Source: Streptomyces roseus (lineage in GTDB: Bacteria; Actinomycetota; Actinomycetes; Streptomycetales; Streptomycetaceae). Taken from it: a DNA stretch of 64,000 nucleotides. Below are positions 17,106-25,519 of this stretch, one piece after another (position 1 is the stretch's first letter; every line of letters starts with the position of its first letter). The position numbers and the translations under genes are program-made. The notes under the pieces are model-generated. The model was not told the origin of the DNA, searched no databases, and saw only the letters and a list, made by a program, of their open reading frames with translations. Where the stretch lies: NCBI RefSeq assembly GCF_001044425.1, contig NZ_LFML01000016.1:1-64000 (forward strand). Reading direction: 5' to 3'.

Positions 17106-17120
17106 CGAGAGCACCGCTCT
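17106..17120. promoter_or_regulatory. TetR operator copy 2 (CGAGAGCACCGCTCT)
   Basis: Exact repeat of copy 1, placed just after the predicted transcription start and 21 bp before the nitroreductase ATG, where a bound repressor would block elongation or initiation. Confidence 0.75.
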
Positions 17121-17141
17121 CCCGTCACTCCGGAGCCCGCC

Positions 17142-17600
17142 ATGAACGCGCCCACCCCGTACTACGTGCAGGCCAGCCCCCTCGCCACCCGCTTCAACTC
17201 GCTCCTCGGGAAGCTGGCCCGCCTCGGCATCAGCCTTGCCGGTTCGGCCGAGCTGTCGGTGCGCGGTCGCAAGTCCGGCCAGATGCAGCGGATCCCGGTC
17301 AACCCGCACACCTACGAGGGCGAGCAGTACCTGGTGTCGGCGCGCGGCCACTCCCAGTGGGTCCGCAACATGCGGGTGGCGGGTGGCGGCGAGCTGCGCG
17401 TGGGCCGCAGGGTACGCACCTTCACGGTCACCGAGATCACCGACCCCGTACTGAAGGCCGCCCTCCTGCGCACTTACCTGGAGAAGTGGGGCTGGGAGGT
17501 CAACCGGTTCTTCCAGGGCCTTACCGCCCAGTCCTCCGATGCCGAGCTCCAGGCCGCCGCCGGCGACCACCCGGTCTTCCGCCTCACGGTGTCGAACTGA
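17142..17600 (+). CDS. Nitroreductase-family deazaflavin (F420)-dependent oxidoreductase (Ddn-like)
   Basis: 152 residues with the split-barrel Ddn fold: VRGRKSGQMQRIPVNP (the phosphate-contacting segment typical of F420-binding FDORs), YLVSARGHSQWVRNMRVAGGGELRVGRR and EITDPVLKAALLRTYLEKWGWEV. The family reduces quinones, nitroaromatics or other unsaturated compounds with F420H2. Divergence from a TetR gene with twin operators suggests induction by a small hydrophobic ligand. The start follows CGGAG ten bases upstream. Confidence 0.87.
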   Translation: MNAPTPYYVQASPLATRFNSLLGKLARLGISLAGSAELSVRGRKSGQMQRIPVNPHTYEGEQYLVSARGHSQWVRNMRVAGGGELRVGRRVRTFTVTEITDPVLKAALLRTYLEKWGWEVNRFFQGLTAQSSDAELQAAAGDHPVFRLTVSN

Positions 17601-17724
17601 CCCACGCGGCCGCACCCGGCGCACGCCGCATCCAAGGGCGGCGCGCGGCCGCTCGCGCACCCGCCGGCGCGCCCCGGCCGCCCCCCGGCCCGCCCGACCA
17701 ACCCGCCCCACCCGCAAAAGCAGC

Positions 17725-17757
17725 GGCGGCCTTGCCCGCACGCCCGGCAAGACCGCC
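17725..17757 (-). terminator. Intrinsic-type terminator for the geranylgeranyl reductase gene
   Basis: Twelve-base arms (GGCGGCCTTGCC and GGCAAGACCGCC, one mismatch) with a 9-base loop. Read on the minus strand, TTTT follows five bases after the stem. It lies in the 285-bp convergent gap 17601-17885, which otherwise holds no gene that I can support. Confidence 0.6.
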
Positions 17758-17885
17758 ACCCTCAGCCGTACGGCGGCCGGGGAGAACCCCGCCGCCGCAC
17801 CCCGCACCCCGCTACCCGGGCCCGGCCGGCGCCCGGGTCAGGAACTCACGGACCCTGGAAATCGAAACCCCGGACCCGGACCCCG

Positions 17886-19244
17886 CTACCCCTTGTCCGT
17901 CACCTGCTCCTGCCCCTGCCCTCGCTCCCGGCCCCGCCCCGAGCCCTGCCCCTCGGCCCGGTTCCGCGCCTGCTTCCCGTCCAGGATGTGCAGCGCCTTG
18001 CGGGCGAGCGGGTACGTCCGGATCAGGTCGGGCAGCGTGGTCGCACCCCGCGTGATGCGGGCGAACGCCCGCCACGCCGGGCCGAAGCCGGTGATCGCCG
18101 CGTGCAGCAGCCCCGGCCGGGCCTCGAAGGCGGTCAGCATCCGCTTGCCGACGCTCATCTCCACGCCCAGGCCGGCCTTGACCGCGAACGCGTAGTTCAG
18201 GGCCTGGCGGCGCGCGTCCACCGCGTCCTGCGCCTCGGAGATCTTCACGGCCCACTCCCCGGCCAGCCGGCCCGAGCGCAGTGCGAAGGAGATGCCCTCC
18301 CGGGTCCACGGCTCCAGGAGTCCGGCCGCGTCACCCGCGACCAGGACCCGGCCCCGCGAGAGCGGCGACTCGGGCTTGCGGCAGCGGGTCAGGTGCCCGG
18401 ACGAGATGGCGGGCTCGAAGCCGGCCAGGCCGAGCCGGGCGATGAAGTCCTCCAGGTACCGCTTGGTGGCGGCGCCGTCGCCCTTCGCCGAGATGACCCC
18501 GACGGTCAGGGTGTCGCCCTTGGGGAAGACCCAGCCGTAACTGCCGGGCAGCGGGCCCCAGTCGAGCAGTACCCGCCCCTTCCAGTCCTCCGCGACCGTC
18601 TGCGGGACCGGGATCTCCGCCTCCAGGCCGAGGTCCACCTGGTCCATCTCGACGCCGACGTGCGCCCCGATCCGGCTCGCGCTGCCGTCCGCGCCGACCA
18701 CGGCACGCGCCAGGACGGTCTCGCCGTCGGCGAGCACCACGGCGACCGTGCGCCGGTCGGGCACCGCCGCCCCGTGCTGCTCCACCCGCGAGACGGCCGT
18801 ACCCGTACGGACGGTGGCTCCGGCCTTCTCGGCCTCGGCGACCAGCCCGGCGTCGAAGTCGGGCCGGTTGACGAGCCCGAACAGCATCTGCCGCGAACGG
18901 CGGGTCCGGGTCAGCTTCCCGCCCAGCGTGAAGGTGACCGCGTGGACGCGGTCCTGGAGGGGCAGGACGAACCCGGGCGGGAGGGCGTCACGCGAGGGCC
19001 CGATGATCCCGCCGCCACACGTCTTGTACCGGGGCAGCTCGGCCTTCTCCAGCAGCAGTACGCGCCGCCCCGCCGTCGCCGCCGCGAACGCGGCCGAGGC
19101 GCCGGCCGGTCCGGCCCCGACCACCACCACGTCCCATACGTCATCGGTGCCCCCGGGCACCTCGGCCATCCCGTCCTCCGCTCCCTGAGCGGGCTGCCCT
19201 GCTGCTGAGTCGGGTCCCCCGACGGTGCTGTCGTCGCTGCTCAC
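17886..19244 (-). CDS. Geranylgeranyl reductase family FAD-dependent oxidoreductase
   Basis: About 452 residues from GTG 19244. A Rossmann FAD motif VVVVGAGPAGASAAFAAATAG follows a disordered acidic N-terminus. LPRYKTCGGGIIG, the second FAD motif RVLVAGDAAGLLEPWTREGI and the C-terminal helical region match ChlP/GGR-family flavoproteins. These reduce isoprenoid side chains of quinones or lipids. Start choice: AGGAG lies 12 bases before the GTG, while an in-frame TTG at 19289 has no good ribosome site. The C-terminus is a repetitive R/G/E/Q tail. Divergent from the dipeptidase gene. Confidence 0.85.
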   Translation of the reverse strand: MSSDDSTVGGPDSAAGQPAQGAEDGMAEVPGGTDDVWDVVVVGAGPAGASAAFAAATAGRRVLLLEKAELPRYKTCGGGIIGPSRDALPPGFVLPLQDRVHAVTFTLGGKLTRTRRSRQMLFGLVNRPDFDAGLVAEAEKAGATVRTGTAVSRVEQHGAAVPDRRTVAVVLADGETVLARAVVGADGSASRIGAHVGVEMDQVDLGLEAEIPVPQTVAEDWKGRVLLDWGPLPGSYGWVFPKGDTLTVGVISAKGDGAATKRYLEDFIARLGLAGFEPAISSGHLTRCRKPESPLSRGRVLVAGDAAGLLEPWTREGISFALRSGRLAGEWAVKISEAQDAVDARRQALNYAFAVKAGLGVEMSVGKRMLTAFEARPGLLHAAITGFGPAWRAFARITRGATTLPDLIRTYPLARKALHILDGKQARNRAEGQGSGRGRERGQGQEQVTDKG

Positions 19245-19400
19245 GATGTGCTGCTGCTCCTGATCATGCGGTTGCTCCGATGCAGGCAAATCCTACGGCG
19301 CGAGTCCGGCCCGTCCTGCTGTGCGAGGATCGGGACTGTCTTTCGCCGTACCCGGCATACGCCCACCCCGCGGATGCGGGCGGCGCGCACGTACCGCCGA

Positions 19401-19445
19401 GTACACCTACACGGCGTACGCGCACACGGCGTACACCTACACAAC
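19401..19445. repeat. Three 15-bp tandem repeats upstream of the dipeptidase gene
   Basis: Units at 19401-19415 (GTACACCTACACGGC), 19416-19430 (GTACGCGCACACGGC) and 19431-19445 (GTACACCTACACAAC), ending 24 bp before the ATG. In the mRNA they would form part of the 5' leader; as DNA they could be iterated regulator half-sites. No clear promoter hexamers are visible in 19245-19400. Confidence 0.65.
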
Positions 19446-19469
19446 GTCGCACCCACGAGGAGCGTGCCC

Positions 19470-20834
19470 ATGTCCCAGAATCCGATCGCCGAGACCATCG
19501 CCTCGCTGATGCCCCGCGCCAAGCAGGAGCTGACCGAGCTGGTGGCCTTCCAGTCGGTGGCGGACTGGGCGCAGTTCCCGCAGAGCGAGAGCCAGGGCGC
19601 GGCGAACTGGGTGGCCGACGCGCTGCGCGCCGAGGGCTTCCAGGACGTGGCGCTCCTCGACACCCCCGACGGCACGCAGTCGGTGTACGGCTTCCTGCCG
19701 GGGCCCGGGGGTGCGCCGACCGTCCTCCTGTACGCGCACTACGACGTGCAGCCGCCGCTGGACGAGGCGGCCTGGATCTCCCCCGCCTTCGAGCTGACCG
19801 AGCGCGACGGACGCTGGTACGGGCGCGGGGCCGCGGACTGCAAGGGCGGGTTCATCATGCACCTGCTGGCGCTGCGCGCGCTGAAGGCCAACGGCGGCGT
19901 GCCGGTGGGGGTGAAGGTGATCGTCGAGGGCTCGGAGGAGCAGGGCACCGGCGGTCTCCAGCAGTACGCCGAGGCCCATCCGGAGCTGCTGACCGCCGAC
20001 ACGATCGTCATCGGCGACACGGGCAACTTCCGGCTCGGCCTGCCGACCGTGACGGCGACCCTGCGCGGCATGTGCCTGATCAAGGTGAAGATCGACACCC
20101 TGGGCGGCAACCTGCACTCCGGCATGTTCGGCGGCGCCGCCCCCGACGCGCTGGCCGCGCTGATCCGGCTGCTGGACTCGCTGCGGGCGGCGGACGGTTC
20201 GACGACCGTCGACGGCCTCGCCTCGGACGCGGTGTGGGAGGGCCTGCAGTACCCGGAGGCGGACTTCCGCGCCGACGCCAGGGTCCTGGACGGGGTCGAG
20301 CTGATCGGCGAGGGCACGGTCGCGGACCGGTTGTGGGCCCGCCCGGCCGTCACGGTGCTCGGCATCGACTGCCCGCCGGTGGTCGGCGCCACCCCTTCGG
20401 TGCACGCGAGCGCCGGCGCGCTGATCAGCCTGCGCGTGCCGCCGGGCGTGGACACGGCCGAGGCCGTCAAGCTGCTGGAGGCGCACCTGGTGGCGCACAC
20501 CCCGTGGCAGGCACGTCTCGGCCTGGAGGTCGTGGGCCAGGGCCAGCCGTTCCGGGCGGACACGGACAGCCCGGCGTACGCGTCGATGGCGGCGGCACTG
20601 CAGGCGGCGTACCCGGGCGAGGAGATGCAGATCAGTGGCATGGGCGGATCGATTCCGCTGTGCAACACGCTGAACTCGCTGTACCCGGAGGCGGAGATGC
20701 TGCTCATCGGGCTGAGCGAGCCCGAGGCGCAGATCCACGCGGTGAACGAGAGCGTCTCTCCGCAGGAGCTGGAGCGGCTGTCGGTCGCGGAGGCCCTGTT
20801 CCTCGTCAACTACGCGGAGTCCAAGCGCGGCTGA
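19470..20834 (+). CDS. M20-family metallopeptidase (dipeptidase)
   Basis: 454 residues. Di-zinc peptidase: LLYAHYDVQPP holds the first metal histidine and catalytic Asp, GRGAADCKGGF the bridging Asp, VIVEGSEEQGTGG the catalytic/general-base Glu pair, VIGDTGNF the second metal site and a late His in EAQIHAVNESV. The lid/dimerisation domain (about 190-340) contains GGNLHSGMFGGAAPDAL. Cytosolic dipeptide or acylated-amino-acid hydrolysis is expected. Start chosen at MSQNPIAETI, with GAGGAG nine bases upstream. Confidence 0.92.
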   Translation: MSQNPIAETIASLMPRAKQELTELVAFQSVADWAQFPQSESQGAANWVADALRAEGFQDVALLDTPDGTQSVYGFLPGPGGAPTVLLYAHYDVQPPLDEAAWISPAFELTERDGRWYGRGAADCKGGFIMHLLALRALKANGGVPVGVKVIVEGSEEQGTGGLQQYAEAHPELLTADTIVIGDTGNFRLGLPTVTATLRGMCLIKVKIDTLGGNLHSGMFGGAAPDALAALIRLLDSLRAADGSTTVDGLASDAVWEGLQYPEADFRADARVLDGVELIGEGTVADRLWARPAVTVLGIDCPPVVGATPSVHASAGALISLRVPPGVDTAEAVKLLEAHLVAHTPWQARLGLEVVGQGQPFRADTDSPAYASMAAALQAAYPGEEMQISGMGGSIPLCNTLNSLYPEAEMLLIGLSEPEAQIHAVNESVSPQELERLSVAEALFLVNYAESKRG

Positions 20835-20842
20835 CCCGCCCG

Positions 20843-20866
20843 CCGGCCCCGAAGGGGCGGGGCCGG
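20843..20866 (+). terminator. GC-rich hairpin after the dipeptidase gene
   Basis: CCGGCCCC (20843-20850) pairs with GGGGCCGG (20859-20866) across an 8-base loop, nine bases after the stop codon. No U-tract, as is common in Streptomyces. Confidence 0.55.
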
Positions 20867-20944
20867 TCCGCCTGCGCCGTGGGCGAACTCCGCTCCCGGT
20901 GAAAGACCGGCCGGGAGCGGAGCCGGGGGACGTACGTTCGGGGC

Positions 20945-21649
20945 ATGGATCTCGTCGAAGTGCTCCCGCAGCAGCTCCACATGCTCCGCTTCCCGATCGG
21001 CCAGGCGTACCTGTGGCGCGACGGCGAGGCCCTGACCCTGATCGACGCGGGTCACGTCGGCGCCGGGGCGGCGATCGAGCAGGCCGTACGCTCGCTCGGG
21101 CTGGGCCCGGAGCGGCTGGAGCGGATCGTCCTGACCCACTGCCACCGCGACCACGTCGGCGCGGCGGAGGAACTCGCCGGGCGCTGGGGTGCGCAGGTGG
21201 TGGCGCACCGGCTGGAGGCCCCGGTGATCAGGGGGGAGCTCCCGGTGCCGGAGCCGGTCCTGCTGGACTGGGAACGCCCGCTGTACGCGCACGGGCTGAC
21301 GGTGCCGCAGGCGCCGCCGACGCGGGTCGACCTGGAGGTCGAGGACGGGGAGGTGCTCCCCTTCGGCGACGGGGCGGTGGTGGTCCACGCCCCGGGCCAC
21401 ACGCCGGGCAGCATCGGTGTCCATCTGCCGCGGCACGGCGTGCTGTTCGCGGGCGACTGCATTGCAGGGGTGGGGCAGGTGATGCTGGGCGTGTTCAACG
21501 TGGACCGGGCGCAGGCGCAGGCCTCGTTCCGGCGCCTGGCGGCCCTGTCCCCGTCGGTGGCCTGCCTGGGCCACGGCGACCCCCTGACGCAGGACACGGC
21601 GGCCGCCCTCCTCGCGGCCGCGCGGCCGGACCCGGACCTCCTTCCGTAG
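20945..21649 (+). CDS. MBL-fold metallo-hydrolase
   Basis: 234 residues. Metallo-beta-lactamase fold with THCHRDH (His65, His67, Asp69, His70), VHAPGHTPGSIGVH (third-site His), LFAGDCIAG (bridging Asp) and a final GHGDP histidine. Glyoxalase-II-like or lactonase-like hydrolases share this layout; the substrate is not readable. No Shine-Dalgarno is present; TACGTT (20933-20938) is six bases before the ATG, suggesting a leaderless mRNA. Confidence 0.9.
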   Translation: MDLVEVLPQQLHMLRFPIGQAYLWRDGEALTLIDAGHVGAGAAIEQAVRSLGLGPERLERIVLTHCHRDHVGAAEELAGRWGAQVVAHRLEAPVIRGELPVPEPVLLDWERPLYAHGLTVPQAPPTRVDLEVEDGEVLPFGDGAVVVHAPGHTPGSIGVHLPRHGVLFAGDCIAGVGQVMLGVFNVDRAQAQASFRRLAALSPSVACLGHGDPLTQDTAAALLAAARPDPDLLP

Positions 21650-21708
21650 CCGTGGCCGGGCAGGCACCGCCCGGCCTGGCCCGCCCGGCCCCGCCGTGCC
21701 CCGTCCCG

Positions 21709-22749
21709 TTACGGCGTCGGGCGCCCCGCCTCCAGGTAGAGGGGGCGGCCTCGTTCGCGGGCCCGGAGGGCCCAGCGCAGGCGTGCGGAGCGGACCGGCG
21801 GCAGGAGGTCCGCCGCCTCCTCCTCCGTGACGAACCGCCACGCCCGCAGCTCGGGACCGGGCAGCCGCAGCCCCGCCTCCGCGGCGGGCGAGAGCCGGCC
21901 CCCGTCGAACAGCAGCCGCAGCCCCCCGTACGCCGGAGGCAGCGGCGGCTCCCAGTCCACGACGAGCAGCCCCGGTGGGGCCTCCAGTTCCAGGCCCAGT
22001 TCCTCGGCGACCTCCCGCACCCCGGCGGCCCCCGGCGCCTCGCCCGCCTCCACGACCCCGCCCGGGAACTCCCAGCCCGGCTTGTACGTCGGATCGACGA
22101 GCAGCACCCGGTCCGCGTCGTCGAAGAGCAGCACCCCGGCCGCGACCGTCTCCCGCGTCGGCTCCGGCGTCTGCACGATGTCGCACACGCGGGCCGCGTC
22201 CGTGCGTACGGCTTCGGCGATCCGCTGCGCCGTCTCCCCCACCGTCAGGGCGCCGTTGTCGATGACGTGCGCGTCCGCCGCGAGCCAGCCGCCCAGGGCC
22301 TGCCGGTAGGCGGGGAGGTGGTCGTACGACCACTGCCGCACCCGCTCGTCCGCGTCGGCCGGGTCCCCCGGCTCCTCCCGCGTCGCGATCCGCTCGCGCA
22401 GGATCGTTTCCTCAGGAGCGAGCAGCACGTGCCGCACCGGAATCCGGCGGGCCGCCAGCCCGCCGAACATCTCGTCCCGGTACTCCTGCCGCAACAGCGT
22501 CATCGGCACCACCAGCACCCCGCCCAGCTCCGCGAGCATCGCGGCGGCCGTGTCCACGACCAGGCGCCGCCAGCTGGGCAGGTCCTGGTAGTCGGATACC
22601 TCCGCGAGGCGTTTGCGCGGCAGCAGTTGGCGTAGTGAGTCGCCCACGAGCTCCGGGTCGTACAGGGTGCTGTCCGGCAGGATCCCGGTCAGTTCGCGGG
22701 CCGTGCTGGTCTTCCCGGCGCCGAATGCGCCGTTGATCCAGACAATCAC
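21709..22749 (-). CDS. P-loop kinase-like / NUDIX hydrolase fusion protein
   Basis: 346 residues from GTG 22749 (MIVWINGAFGAGKTST), with AGAGGGG seven bases upstream. Residues 1-190 form a P-loop domain (Walker A GAFGAGKT) resembling tunicamycin-resistance-like and chloramphenicol-phosphotransferase-like kinases. Residues about 200-346 are a NUDIX domain with a perfect box GGVVEAGEAPGAAGVREVAE followed by ELGL. The fusion implies phosphorylation plus hydrolysis of a nucleoside diphosphate derivative, or ligand sensing coupled to a kinase. Divergent from a LacI-type regulator gene. Confidence 0.85.
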   Translation of the reverse strand: MIVWINGAFGAGKTSTARELTGILPDSTLYDPELVGDSLRQLLPRKRLAEVSDYQDLPSWRRLVVDTAAAMLAELGGVLVVPMTLLRQEYRDEMFGGLAARRIPVRHVLLAPEETILRERIATREEPGDPADADERVRQWSYDHLPAYRQALGGWLAADAHVIDNGALTVGETAQRIAEAVRTDAARVCDIVQTPEPTRETVAAGVLLFDDADRVLLVDPTYKPGWEFPGGVVEAGEAPGAAGVREVAEELGLELEAPPGLLVVDWEPPLPPAYGGLRLLFDGGRLSPAAEAGLRLPGPELRAWRFVTEEEAADLLPPVRSARLRWALRARERGRPLYLEAGRPTP

Positions 22750-22903
22750 GTCTACCCCTCTCCCCATGGCTCGTCCGGAGCCCCCAGTGGCTTGCCCGCA
22801 TCACCCTGCCACGGAAACCCACTCCCCGGCCCAGTGCTTATCCTCAAGGTCGTAAAGGTCGGCCGAGCCCCGCCCCACCACCACCTCCGGAGGTTTTCGT
22901 CCC

Positions 22904-23953
22904 GTGCCGCAGACCCGCCGCCCGTCCGATCCCCGCTACGGCAACCGGCCGACGATGAAGGACGTCGCGGCCCGCGCGGGCGTGGGCCTCAAGACGGTGT
23001 CGCGGGTGGTCAACGGCGAGGCAGGGGTCACCCCCGACACCGTCCGGCGGGTCCAGGAGGCCATCGAGGCGCTGGGGTTCCGCCGCAACGACAGCGCCCG
23101 CGTGCTGCGCAAGGGGCGTACCGCCACGGTCGGGCTGGTCCTGGAGGACCTCGCAGACCCCTTCTACGGGCCGCTGAACCGCGCCGTGGAGGAGGTGGCC
23201 CGGGCCCACGGGGCGCTGCTCATCAACGGGTCCAGCGCCGAGGACCCCGACCGCGAGCGCGAGTTGGCGCTGGCGCTGTGCGCGCGCCGGGTCGACGGAC
23301 TGATCGTGATCCCGGCCGGGGACGACCACCGCTACCTGGAGCCGGAGATCCGGGCGGGCGTGGCGACGGTGTTCGTGGACCGTCCTGCGGGCCGGATCGA
23401 CGCGGACGTGGTGCTGTCGGACAGCTTCGGCGGCGCCCGCGCGGGCGTGGCGCACCTCGTCGGCGGCGGCCACCGCAGGATCGGCTTCATCGGGGACCAG
23501 CCGCACATCCACACGGCGACGGAGCGCCTGCGCGGCTACCGGGCGGCGATGGCGGACGCGGGGCTGGCGGTGGCGGAGCCCTGGGTCTCCCTCGGGACGA
23601 CCGCTCCGGACCGCGTCGGGGAGGCGGCCCGGGCGATGCTGACGGGCCCCGACCCCGTCACCGCGGTCTTCGCGGGGAACAACCGGGTGACGGTGACGCT
23701 CGTACGGGTGCTGGCGCGGCTCCCGCGGCCGGTGGCCCTGGTCGGCTTCGACGACTTCGAGCTGGCCGACCTGCTGCGGCCCGGGGTGACGGTGGTGGCC
23801 CAGGACGCGGCGGCCCTGGGCCGGGTGGCCACGGACCGGCTGTTCCAGCGCCTCGCGGGCGCCGCCCTCCCCCCGGCCCGCATCGAGCTCCCGACGCGGC
23901 TGATCCCGCGCGGCTCGGGCGAAATCCCCCCGGAAATCCCCCCGGCCGCATAG
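22904..23953 (+). CDS. LacI-family transcriptional regulator
   Basis: 349 residues. The HTH MKDVAARAGVGLKTVSRVVNGE (about 18-39) with hinge RVLRKGRTATVGLVLEDLADPFYG leads into a periplasmic-binding-protein-like sugar-binding domain (LVGGGHRRIGFIGD, VTAVFAGNNRVTVTLV, VGFDDFELADLLRPGVTVV). The GTG start follows GGAGG by ten bases. No sugar operon adjoins it; the divergent P-loop/NUDIX gene is the only close candidate target. AAGGTCG is repeated at 22844 and 22853 in the shared gap, but no classic LacI palindrome stands out. Confidence 0.9.
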   Translation: MPQTRRPSDPRYGNRPTMKDVAARAGVGLKTVSRVVNGEAGVTPDTVRRVQEAIEALGFRRNDSARVLRKGRTATVGLVLEDLADPFYGPLNRAVEEVARAHGALLINGSSAEDPDRERELALALCARRVDGLIVIPAGDDHRYLEPEIRAGVATVFVDRPAGRIDADVVLSDSFGGARAGVAHLVGGGHRRIGFIGDQPHIHTATERLRGYRAAMADAGLAVAEPWVSLGTTAPDRVGEAARAMLTGPDPVTAVFAGNNRVTVTLVRVLARLPRPVALVGFDDFELADLLRPGVTVVAQDAAALGRVATDRLFQRLAGAALPPARIELPTRLIPRGSGEIPPEIPPAA

Positions 23954-23994
23954 GGGCCGGGCTTCAGGGGACCAGCCCGCGCGAGACGGGTGCG

Positions 23995-24021
23995 GCCCGG
24001 CCGGGGCGTTCCCGGCCGGGC
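23995..24021. terminator. Perfect 11-bp hairpin between convergent lacI-type and DUF6986 genes
   Basis: GCCCGGCCGGG, loop GCGTT, CCCGGCCGGGC. Placement between two convergent stops indicates a bidirectional terminator. Confidence 0.65.
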
Positions 24022-24067
24022 TTCACCGGCGCGAAGGCGGCCCGGGCGGCCGGTGCCGCCGGGGCGG

Positions 24068-25366
24068 TCAGGCGGACGCCGTCAGCGTCGCCGAGCGGCG
24101 CGGGATCGCGAACGCGTCCAGCTCGGCGCGGGTCAGACCGGTCAGGGCGGTGACCTCCTCGGCTCCCACCGCGCCGCAGTCCAGGCCGCGCACCAGGTAG
24201 CCGGCCAGGGCCTTGGCCGTGGCCGGCTCGTCCATCACGTCGCCCTCGATCTTCGCGACGTACGCCTTCAGCCGCGCGGCAGCGGCTTCGAGGCCCTGGC
24301 GGTAGAAGGTGAACACCGCCGCGTAGCGGGTCGGCAGGTGGGCCGGGTGCATGTCCCAGCCCTGGTAGTAGGCGCGGGCCAGCGCCCGCCGGGTGAGGCC
24401 GTAGTGCAGCTTCCAGGCCTCGTGGACCTGCTTGGTGGTGCCGACCGGCTTGACGTTGGTCGAGCCGTCGGAGACCCGTACGCCGGTGCCGGCGGCCGCG
24501 ACTTGCATGATCGCCTTGGCGTGGTCGGCGGCGGGGTGGTCGCTCGACTGGTAGGCGGCGGAGACGCCGACGCAGGCGCTGTAGTCGAAGGTGCCGTAGT
24601 GCAGGCCGGTGGCGCGGCCCTTGGCGGCCTCGATCATCCGGGCGACGGTGGCGGTGCCGTCGGAGGCGAGGATCGACTGGCTGGTCTCGATCTGGATCTC
24701 GAAGCCGATGCGGCCCGGGCGCAGGCCGCGGGCGGTCTCGAAGGCTTCCAGCAGCTTGACGAAGGCGGTGACCTGCTCGGCGTACGTGACCTTCGGGAGG
24801 GTCAGGACGAGCCCCTCGGGCAGGCCGCCGTGCTCCAGCAGGCCGGAGAGGAAGATGTCGGTGGTGCGGATGCCGCGGTCGCGGACGTTGGACTCCATGC
24901 ACTTCATGCGGATGCCCATGTACGGGGCGTTCGTGCCGTTGGCGAAGGCCTCGGAGACGAGGCGGGCGGCGCGGGCCGCGGCCTGGTCCTCCTCCTCGTC
25001 GGAGCGGACGCCGAAGCCGTCCTCGAAGTCGACGCGGAGGTCCTCGACGGGCTCGCGCTGCAGCTTGGCGCGGACCCGGTCGTAGACGGGTACGGCGAGC
25101 TCGTCGGAGATGCCGAGGACCTTGGCGAAGGTGGCGGCGTCCGGGGCGTGCTGGTCGAGGGCGGCCAGGGCCTGGTCGCCCCAGGAGCGGATGGTGTCGG
25201 CGGCGAAGAGGTCACCGGGGACGTAGACCGTGTGGATGGGCTGGCGGGTGCCGGGGTCGCCCGGGTAGTGGCGCGCGAGCTCCGCGTCCACCGGCGCGAG
25301 GGAGGCGCTGATGCCCTCGCTGACCGCGCCGGCGAGGCTCGTCGCCACCTTCTCCTGCTGACCCAT
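24068..25366 (-). CDS. DUF6986 family, HpcH/HpaI aldolase / citrate-lyase-like protein
   Basis: 432 residues. Citrate-lyase/aldolase TIM-barrel superfamily features: DLRVDFEDGFG (acidic metal-site loop), MGIRMKCMESNVRDRGIRT (Arg contact), FEIQIETSQSIL (metal-binding Glu) and GLHYGTFDYSACVGVS. I recall it as DUF6986, sometimes found with malate synthase or allantoin catabolism genes in Streptomyces. Aldol cleavage of a 2-keto acid or CoA thioester is inferred. GAGGAG lies nine bases before the ATG. A clear promoter and palindromic operator precede it. Confidence 0.85.
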   Translation of the reverse strand: MGQQEKVATSLAGAVSEGISASLAPVDAELARHYPGDPGTRQPIHTVYVPGDLFAADTIRSWGDQALAALDQHAPDAATFAKVLGISDELAVPVYDRVRAKLQREPVEDLRVDFEDGFGVRSDEEEDQAAARAARLVSEAFANGTNAPYMGIRMKCMESNVRDRGIRTTDIFLSGLLEHGGLPEGLVLTLPKVTYAEQVTAFVKLLEAFETARGLRPGRIGFEIQIETSQSILASDGTATVARMIEAAKGRATGLHYGTFDYSACVGVSAAYQSSDHPAADHAKAIMQVAAAGTGVRVSDGSTNVKPVGTTKQVHEAWKLHYGLTRRALARAYYQGWDMHPAHLPTRYAAVFTFYRQGLEAAAARLKAYVAKIEGDVMDEPATAKALAGYLVRGLDCGAVGAEEVTALTGLTRAELDAFAIPRRSATLTASA

Positions 25367-25383
25367 CGTCCACTCTCCTCTTT

Positions 25384-25398
25384 TTCCGCTTCACGGAA
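25384..25398. promoter_or_regulatory. Operator-like palindrome TTCCG-N5-CGGAA before the DUF6986 gene
   Basis: A perfect 15-bp inverted repeat about 12 bp downstream of the predicted start site, between promoter and ribosome site, where a repressor would block transcription. Size and TTC...GAA ends suit an IclR-type dimer; the cognate regulator is not in this window. Confidence 0.6.
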
Positions 25399-25417
25399 GC
25401 TTAGATCCGCATAGCAG

Positions 25418-25446
25418 AATTTAATGAGGGGTTCTTGTCTAGTCAA
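25418..25446 (-). promoter_or_regulatory. Promoter TTGACT-17-TAAATT of the DUF6986 gene
   Basis: On the minus strand, -35 TTGACT (25441-25446) and -10 TAAATT (25418-25423) are separated by 17 bp. It is the most consensus-like housekeeping promoter that I see in the window. Confidence 0.75.
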
Positions 25447-25462
25447 TGGTTGCAGGAAACAC

Positions 25463-25501
25463 CTCGGGGCCGCGTGGTGAGTGTCACCACGCGGCCCCGA
25501 G
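25463..25501 (-). terminator. Strong terminator of the etfB-etfA operon
   Basis: Seventeen perfectly paired bases (arms starting CTCGGGGCCGCG and ending CGCGGCCCCGAG) around the loop AGTGT, 18 bp after the etfA stop. It insulates the DUF6986 promoter, which begins only 17 bp further on. Confidence 0.85.
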
Positions 25502-25519
25502 TCACAGCATCGAAGCAGG

